Shown in pieces: positions 63,600-64,000 of a DNA stretch of 64,000 nucleotides. Location: the NCBI RefSeq assembly GCF_001544875.2, contig NZ_FCOA02000020.1, positions 62,001-126,000 of the forward strand. The letters run 5' to 3'. A program made the translations under genes and the position numbers. Each line of letters opens with the position of its first letter. Positions within the stretch are counted from its first letter, which is position 1. The notes under the pieces are model-generated. The model did no database searches and was not told the origin of the DNA. It saw nothing but the letters and a program-made list of their open reading frames with translations. This DNA is from Caballeronia hypogeia. GTDB lineage: Bacteria > Pseudomonadota > Gammaproteobacteria > Burkholderiales > Burkholderiaceae.

Positions 63600-63757
63600 T
63601 GAAGGGAAACCGACGCGGGGATGTGTCACCCGCGTCGATTTGAGCGAGCTCGAGGACGCCGGAGCGATATGCCTCTGTGACGTCCTTGGTTGCCGGGCGC
63701 CGGCAAGCGACACCCGTTATTCGAACTCGGAAACGTCATGGGAAAGGAGTAGGGTAT

Positions 63758-64000
63758 ATGTCCCCGATCGGCTTCGCCGTTCCAGAGGGCGTCGTAGACT
63801 CGCATTGTCATATCTTCGACCCGCATCAGTTCCAGTACTCCCCAACGCGGAAGTACACACCTCCCCCTGCGACAGTCCAGGAATTGCAACGATTCCATTC
63901 TGCGATCGGAGTGCAACGCACTGTTCTTATCCAGCCGAGTGTGTACGGTATTGACAATTCTTGCTTGGTCAATGCGCTTGAGCAGCTTGGCGCGAATGCG
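63758..64000 (+). CDS. Amidohydrolase family 2 protein (partial, right edge)
   Basis: 81 codons seen from ATG after GGAAAGGAGTAGGGTAT; no stop before the window ends. VDSHCHIFDPHQFQYSP has the first metal HxH motif of amidohydrolase_2 TIM barrels; VQRTVLIQPSVYGIDNSCLVNALEQLG matches the 2-pyrone-4,6-dicarboxylate hydrolase/galactarolactone isomerase group. It would hydrolyse or isomerise a lactone. Likely in the operon of the dehydrogenase (158-base gap). Confidence 0.8.
   Translation, partial: MSPIGFAVPEGVVDSHCHIFDPHQFQYSPTRKYTPPPATVQELQRFHSAIGVQRTVLIQPSVYGIDNSCLVNALEQLGANA

Overview
The window looks like an accessory or secondary-replicon stretch of a Burkholderiaceae genome of the Paraburkholderia/Caballeronia type. 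The support is protein style and repertoire: a Burkholderia-type porin, paired CsbD genes, ACS-family MFS transporters, BMP-type ABC importers, and many IS110, IS3 and IS30 elements. I see no rRNA, tRNA or CRISPR array.

Region 1 (1-13.2 kb) is a mosaic of gene scars and small stress or selfish genes. It holds a truncated MltF-like end, a DUF4239-like membrane protein, remnants of a chemotaxis receptor and an MFS pump, a 527-bp element with 50-bp imperfect inverted repeats, and two genes broken by insertions, one of them by an intact IS30. A frameshifted XRE regulator, a CsbD gene downstream of tandem palindromic repeats, a hipBA-type pair whose kinase carries an extra C-terminal KfrB-like domain, an IS110 element and a solitary RloC/PrrC-like AAA_13 ATPase follow.

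Region 2 (13.9-38.1 kb) is a coherent methylxanthine (caffeine/theobromine type) catabolic island. It has a BMP-family ABC importer, a Tsx-like outer-membrane channel, an NCS2 purine permease, the Rieske N-demethylases NdmA and NdmB, the Rieske-less NdmC with its reductase NdmD (extra Rieske domain) and GST-like NdmE, and the FrmA/FrmB pair that detoxifies the released formaldehyde. A GntR regulator sits in the middle. A palindrome CTGGTAYACCAG occurs at five promoters of this region and at positions expected for a repressor, so I infer one local regulon. Inside it are two genes without an assigned step: a TIM-barrel isomerase-like protein downstream of ndmA and an IPNS-like Fe(II)/2-oxoglutarate oxygenase.

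Region 3 (38.2-45.9 kb) is another scar zone: small hypotheticals, a dctA fragment, a cluster of IS21-like terminal repeats, IS110 and broken IS3 copies, a LigD-type ligase domain clipped by the IS3, a possible small RNA, and a second csbD copy whose ATG has become ACG.

Region 4 (46-64 kb) holds two organic-acid catabolic loci run by paralogous GntR regulators with two tandem winged-helix domains. Locus A has GntR, AcnA-type aconitase, a TAT-exported beta-propeller lactonase and an MFS carrier. Locus B has a DAACS dicarboxylate carrier, GntR, porin, pyruvate kinase, GapN-like dehydrogenase, MFS carrier, a decarboxylating hydroxyacid dehydrogenase and an amidohydrolase that runs off the window. 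Locus B carries four copies of ATTGTAY-N14-(G/A)(T/A)ACAWT; locus A carries TTTGCAT-N14-ATGCAAT with the same 14-base spacing. This suggests two sister regulators with diverged half-sites.
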